Shown in pieces: positions 4,959 to 8,040 of a stretch of 8,040 nt of DNA. Position 1 is the first letter of the stretch; every line of letters begins with the position of its first letter. Source of the DNA: an uncultured Ruminococcus sp. (GTDB lineage Bacteria > Bacillota_A > Clostridia > Oscillospirales > Acutalibacteraceae); NCBI GenBank assembly GCA_902773395.1, contig CACYEJ010000365.1, forward strand, positions 1-8,040. The letters run 5' to 3'. Under the pieces are notes generated by a model. That model did not search any database and was not told where the DNA came from. It saw only the letters and a program-made list of their open reading frames with translations. Made by a program: the position numbers and the translations under genes.

Positions 4959-5822
4959 GTGTTTGATATAAATAAGTTTTGCATTATCGGTGGTGATAAA
5001 AGGCAAATATATCTTGGTCTGTCAATGATGAAAGACGGAAAAAATGTTACGTTTTATGGAGTAGATCAATGTGATATGGTAGAAGAGGATTACTCAAGTC
5101 TTGCTCAGGCTGTGTCGAAAAGTGATTGTGTAATACTTCCGATGCCGCTGAGCAAGGACGGCAGAACTCTATTTATGCCGCTCAGTGACATTGCAATTCC
5201 GCTTGACGGAGAATTATGTGATATCATAAAGAGTAAACATATTTTTTGTACTAACAGCCGACTTTTAATGAAAACAGGTGACTATTCCGAGTCGAAGATT
5301 TTTGATTACCTTGACCGTGAAGAGCTAGCGGTATTGAATGCTGTTCCAACTGCCGAGGGTGCTGTTGAGATAGCCATGAGAAATTATCAGAAAACAATCA
5401 ATTCAAGCAGCTGTTTGGTAGCCGGCTATGGAAGAATCGGCAAGGTACTGTCAAAGATGCTTGCTGCACTTGGGGCAAATGTGACAGTAAGTGCAAGAAA
5501 GCTTAATGATTTAACATGGATTAGACTCAACGGCTATAATCCGATACACACGGAGGATATAGCAATCAGCGGCAGATATGATTTAATTTTTAATACTATT
5601 CCGTCAATGATATTTGACATCAATACATTGTCTAAGGCAGCTAAGAATTCACTGGTAATAGATTTGGCGTCTGCTCCTGGGGGAGTTGATTTCAATGCTG
5701 CTAAGGAGCTTGGGATTACTGCCATTCAAGCGTTGTCACTTCCGGGAAAGGTTGCTCCTGTTACGGCAGGAGAGATTATAAAAAATACTATTTACAATAT
5801 GATAGAGGAGGAATCACCGTGA
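4959..5822 (+). CDS. dpaA: Dipicolinate synthase subunit A
   Basis: DpaA (SpoVFA) and DpaB together form dipicolinate synthase, which oxidises the lysine-pathway intermediate made by DapA to dipicolinic acid in the mother cell; the product moves into the forespore and, with calcium, gives the core its resistance. The protein is 287 residues, near the usual length. Seen: an N-terminal alpha/beta domain starting IIGGDKRQIYL (9-19), a nucleotide-binding GYGRIG at 156-161 followed by a typical Rossmann strand-helix-strand, and the C-terminal LPGKVAPVTAGEII block (261-274) characteristic of DpaA. The start is GTG at 4959. The stop TGA overlaps the dpaB GTG start by four bases (GTGA), so the two are translationally coupled. 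Upstream lie a sigma-K-like promoter and a leader hairpin. Unlike the Bacillus operon, asd, dapG and dapA do not follow. Confidence 0.95.
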   Translation: MFDINKFCIIGGDKRQIYLGLSMMKDGKNVTFYGVDQCDMVEEDYSSLAQAVSKSDCVILPMPLSKDGRTLFMPLSDIAIPLDGELCDIIKSKHIFCTNSRLLMKTGDYSESKIFDYLDREELAVLNAVPTAEGAVEIAMRNYQKTINSSSCLVAGYGRIGKVLSKMLAALGANVTVSARKLNDLTWIRLNGYNPIHTEDIAISGRYDLIFNTIPSMIFDINTLSKAAKNSLVIDLASAPGGVDFNAAKELGITAIQALSLPGKVAPVTAGEIIKNTIYNMIEEESP

Positions 5823-6391
5823 AAAAGGTGACAATCGGCTATGCAATGTGCGGTTCATACTGCACTTTCAATAAATCAATAGAGCAGCTGAAAGACCTTG
5901 TGAAACAGGGTTATGATATTTTGCCGATAATGTCCGAAAACGCCTACAGTGTTGACACACGCTTCGGCAACAGTGAGGATATTGTCAGAACAGTTGAGGA
6001 GATAACCGGCAAAAAGGTTATTCACACAATCAAGGAAGCGGAGCCTATAGGCCCGAAAAAGCTTTGCGACATCATTCTAATTTCGCCATGTACCGGCAAC
6101 ACGCTCGCAAAAATGACGAATGGTATCACAGACACAGCTGTTACAATGGCGGCAAAGTCGCATTTGAGAATTTTGCGTCCTGTATTGATAACTCTTGCAA
6201 CGAACGATGCGCTTGGCGCTACAGCGAAAAACATTGGCTATATGCTCAACAGGAAGAATATCTACTTTGTTCCGTTAAAGCAGGACGACTATGAGAAAAA
6301 GCCAAACTCTCTAGTAGCTGATTTTACGCTCATTCCAAAGGCACTGGAAATGGCACTTGAACATAAGCAGCTTCAGCCTGTATTTCTCTAA
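5819..6391 (+). CDS. dpaB: Dipicolinate synthase subunit B (flavoprotein-like)
   Basis: DpaB (SpoVFB) is the second subunit of dipicolinate synthase and belongs to the flavoprotein (UbiX/Dfp-like) fold. The protein is 190 residues, as expected. Seen: an N-terminal strand and turn with TIGYAMCGSYCTF (about 5-17), a central ISPCTGNTLAKM segment (about 89-100) followed by GITDTAVTMAAK, and a late LATNDALG segment (about 126-133), all usual in DpaB. The GTG start overlaps the dpaA stop and has GAGGAGG just upstream inside dpaA. A terminator at 6411-6447 ends the unit, so dpaAB is probably a two-gene operon controlled by the promoter at 4861. Confidence 0.95.
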   Translation: MKKVTIGYAMCGSYCTFNKSIEQLKDLVKQGYDILPIMSENAYSVDTRFGNSEDIVRTVEEITGKKVIHTIKEAEPIGPKKLCDIILISPCTGNTLAKMTNGITDTAVTMAAKSHLRILRPVLITLATNDALGATAKNIGYMLNRKNIYFVPLKQDDYEKKPNSLVADFTLIPKALEMALEHKQLQPVFL

Positions 6392-6410
6392 GCTAAAATA
6401 AATTTCTCTT

Positions 6411-6447
6411 TATTCCCTCGATGTTATGATTCGGGGGAATATCTTTT
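6411..6447 (+). terminator. Terminator after dpaB
   Basis: TATTCCCTCGA (6411-6421) pairs with TCGGGGGAATA (6431-6441), eleven pairs with one T-G wobble, around a 9-base loop and followed by TCTTTT (6442-6447). It should separate dpaAB transcription from spoIIIAE. Confidence 0.85.
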
Positions 6448-6465
6448 ACAATGATTGAATATAAA
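6437..6465 (+). promoter_or_regulatory. Weak sigma-E-like promoter candidate for spoIIIAE
   Basis: GAATATC (6437-6443), 14 bases, then AATATAAA (6458-6465) resembles the sigma-E pattern (KMATATT, about 14 bases, CATACAAT) at 6 of 7 and 5 of 8 positions. The spoIIIA operon is a known sigma-E target in Bacillus. The -35 part overlaps the terminator stem. An alternative sigma-A-like reading is TTTACA (6445-6450), 17 bases, TATTAA (6468-6473). Neither is strong, but a terminator upstream requires some promoter here. Confidence 0.3.
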
Positions 6466-6496
6466 TGTATTAACAGATAAGAGGAAGTGAAAGAGT

Positions 6497-7660
6497 ATGG
6501 AACATGGCGTTTGCAGATTTATATTATTATTTACAATGCTCACAATAATTCTGTCTTTAAATACGTTTTCTGTAAGTGCAGAGGATATCACAGAAAGTTC
6601 CGATACAGCCGAAATTATAGACAGGCTTTATAATGAGGTTGGAGCAGATGAGCTGTATTATCATATTCCAGAGGAGTCAAAAGATTTTCTATGCAAAATA
6701 AAATTTGATTCATTTAAGCCGGACGGCATACATAATATTACAATAGAAAGCTTGTTTCAGGGGATTGCGTATCTGTTGAAGGAAAACCTTTTCGAACCTC
6801 TGAGAATTATGATTTGTGTAATTGGAATAATACTTCTTACCGCTATGTTTGATACGTTGAAAAGCAGCACTTTAAGCAGCTCGTTGAGCGGCACCCTTTC
6901 GGTAGTATCTGCACTCTGCATGGTGTCGGTGCTTGCTACGCCAATGCTCACGCTGATTAACACATTGTCACAAACAATAGTAAACGCCGGTAACTTTATG
7001 CTTGTTTATGTTCCTGTGATATCAGCGTTAATTATATCATCAGGTCAGCCTGTCAGCGGAACAATGTACTATGGGATAATGATTTATATCAGCAGCATAA
7101 TTTTACAAATCGAATCGAAGATAATTCTTCCGCTGTTAAAGTGTATTATTTCAATGTCAATTGTAATATCTGTATCTACAAAGGTTTCATTGGACGGTAT
7201 AATAAATCTCTTCAAGAAAACAATAAGGTGGATAATAACATTCTGTATGTCACTGTTTGTGGCTTTTATGACGATGAAATCTATTGTAGCCGTTTCAGAG
7301 GACAGCCTCTCAAATAAGGCGGTTAAGTTTGCGATAAGCAATTTTGTACCGCTTGTTGGCGGTGCGTTGAGCGATGCCTTTCAGACGGTAGTAAGTTGTG
7401 TAACCGTGCTTAAATCGGGTGTGGGAGTTGCGGCAATGGCGGCAGTATTTGCGATATTTCTGCCGGCTGTAGCAAAGTGTATGATATGGCAGTTTGTGAT
7501 TGCGGTGAGCGTGTCGGTATGTGATGTGTTTAATATTGGGAAAACGTCCTCGCTGCTTAATTCGTTGGCAGCAGTCGTTTCTACGATTTGTGCAATATTG
7601 CTTTGTACAATGGTGATTTATATTATCAGCACAGCAATTATTATAATAGTTGGTGGTTAA
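6497..7660 (+). CDS. spoIIIAE: Stage III sporulation protein AE, polytopic membrane protein
   Basis: SpoIIIAE is a mother-cell inner-membrane protein of the SpoIIIA-SpoIIQ channel that spans the space between mother cell and engulfed forespore and keeps the forespore active for sigma-G transcription. The protein is 387 residues, the usual length. Seen: a signal peptide (about 7-28, cleavage likely after VSA), a soluble stretch (about 29-95), then many hydrophobic segments (roughly 103-117, 132-155, 164-182, 189-226, 245-262, 305-325, 329-343, 353-385), and the conserved FVPLVGGALSDAFQT segment (283-297). AGAGGA at 6480-6485 lies 11 bases before the ATG. The next gene, spoIIIAF, begins directly after its stop. 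Upstream is dpaB and a terminator, not spoIIIAD, so the usual spoIIIAA-AH order is interrupted. Confidence 0.94.
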   Translation: MEHGVCRFILLFTMLTIILSLNTFSVSAEDITESSDTAEIIDRLYNEVGADELYYHIPEESKDFLCKIKFDSFKPDGIHNITIESLFQGIAYLLKENLFEPLRIMICVIGIILLTAMFDTLKSSTLSSSLSGTLSVVSALCMVSVLATPMLTLINTLSQTIVNAGNFMLVYVPVISALIISSGQPVSGTMYYGIMIYISSIILQIESKIILPLLKCIISMSIVISVSTKVSLDGIINLFKKTIRWIITFCMSLFVAFMTMKSIVAVSEDSLSNKAVKFAISNFVPLVGGALSDAFQTVVSCVTVLKSGVGVAAMAAVFAIFLPAVAKCMIWQFVIAVSVSVCDVFNIGKTSSLLNSLAAVVSTICAILLCTMVIYIISTAIIIIVGG

Positions 7661-8040
7661 ATGGAAGATTTAAATTTTTGGATTATCGAGCTGTGTGTTT
7701 GTGCGGCGGCGGTGGCGATTGCAGAAAATCTGATGCCTGAGGGAAATGTGAAGAAAGCCGTATATTTTGTTTTGGGGCTGATTGTAGTGATGTGTTTTGT
7801 ATCTCCAATTGAAAACTTTGAACCGCCTGATTTTGAAATAAAAAGCGAATCAGAGCTTACTTCGGAGCAGACAGATTGGCTTAACCGCACAACGGAGGAT
7901 ATCTTTAAAAATAATATCAGAAGCTTGATTGAAAAATGTATATCCAGCATGAATATTAAAACAAAAAAAATTGATATTCATACGGATATTAACGAGGACG
8001 GCAGCATATTTATTGACAAGGTGAGAATTACTATTTCGCC
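7661..8040 (+). CDS. spoIIIAF: Stage III sporulation protein AF, cut off by the window end
   Basis: The visible part is 126 codons plus two bases; the frame stays open to the edge, and the family is usually 170-210 residues long. Seen: two N-terminal membrane segments (about 5-22 and 33-50) separated by a short loop, then a soluble region rich in Glu, Asp and Lys. This matches SpoIIIAF, whose C-terminal domain has a ring-building fold in the intermembrane space and contributes to the SpoIIIA-SpoIIQ complex. The ATG follows the spoIIIAE TAA with no gap; GGTGG at 7652-7656 is close (4 bases), so translation is probably coupled to spoIIIAE. The pairing with spoIIIAE is the strongest evidence, since the protein itself is not highly conserved. 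Confidence 0.88.
   Translation, partial: MEDLNFWIIELCVCAAAVAIAENLMPEGNVKKAVYFVLGLIVVMCFVSPIENFEPPDFEIKSESELTSEQTDWLNRTTEDIFKNNIRSLIEKCISSMNIKTKKIDIHTDINEDGSIFIDKVRITIS

Noticed and set aside
7657..7950. 97-codon minus-strand open frame opposite spoIIIAF
   Set aside because: It lies wholly antisense to a recognisable SpoIIIAF with two proper membrane segments, shows no known domain, and is best explained as a shadow of that gene.

Overview
The window looks like a stretch of chromosome from an anaerobic, endospore-forming member of the Clostridia, plausibly of the Ruminococcaceae/Oscillospiraceae type. The reasons are AT-rich DNA, strong GGAGG-type ribosome binding sites, the oxygen-sensitive radical-SAM activase NrdG, and genes found only in spore formers (dpaA, dpaB, spoIIIAE, spoIIIAF). 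The family placement is inference; the spore-former call rests on recognised proteins. No mobile element, CRISPR array, rRNA or tRNA gene is visible.

Layout. Positions 1-346 hold one doubtful 43-codon reading frame and a hairpin, then nrdG (+). Converging on nrdG with a 9-base gap is a DUF218 (SanA/YdcF-like) membrane protein (-) with its own promoter. A strong hairpin terminator separates it from a two-gene minus-strand operon of a NodB-type polysaccharide deacetylase followed by an Amidase_3 N-acetylmuramoyl-L-alanine amidase, 5 bases apart and probably translationally coupled. Another terminator separates these from an orphan sugar-type ABC substrate-binding lipoprotein (-), which has a good sigma-A-type promoter. 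A divergent intergenic region of about 300 bases follows. To its right, on the plus strand, are dpaA-dpaB (4-base overlap, terminator after them) and then spoIIIAE-spoIIIAF (abutting; spoIIIAF runs off the window end).

How the genes fit together. The right-hand third is mother-cell sporulation machinery. DpaAB makes dipicolinic acid for the spore core late in sporulation. SpoIIIAE and SpoIIIAF belong to the SpoIIIA-SpoIIQ channel between mother cell and forespore. The unusual point is that spoIIIAE directly follows dpaAB and a terminator instead of spoIIIAD, so the usual spoIIIAA-AH operon seems split here. The deacetylase-amidase pair has the two activities that together make muramic delta-lactam in spore cortex (the PdaA and CwlD jobs), which makes a cortex role worth testing, although the amidase has no signal peptide. 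I see no wholly new system; the most interesting signals are the split spoIIIA operon, the deacetylase-amidase pair with an atypical zinc site, and the arrangement at the start of dpaA (sigma-K-like promoter, hairpin at the expected RNA 5' end, GTG start overlapped by an out-of-frame ATG).
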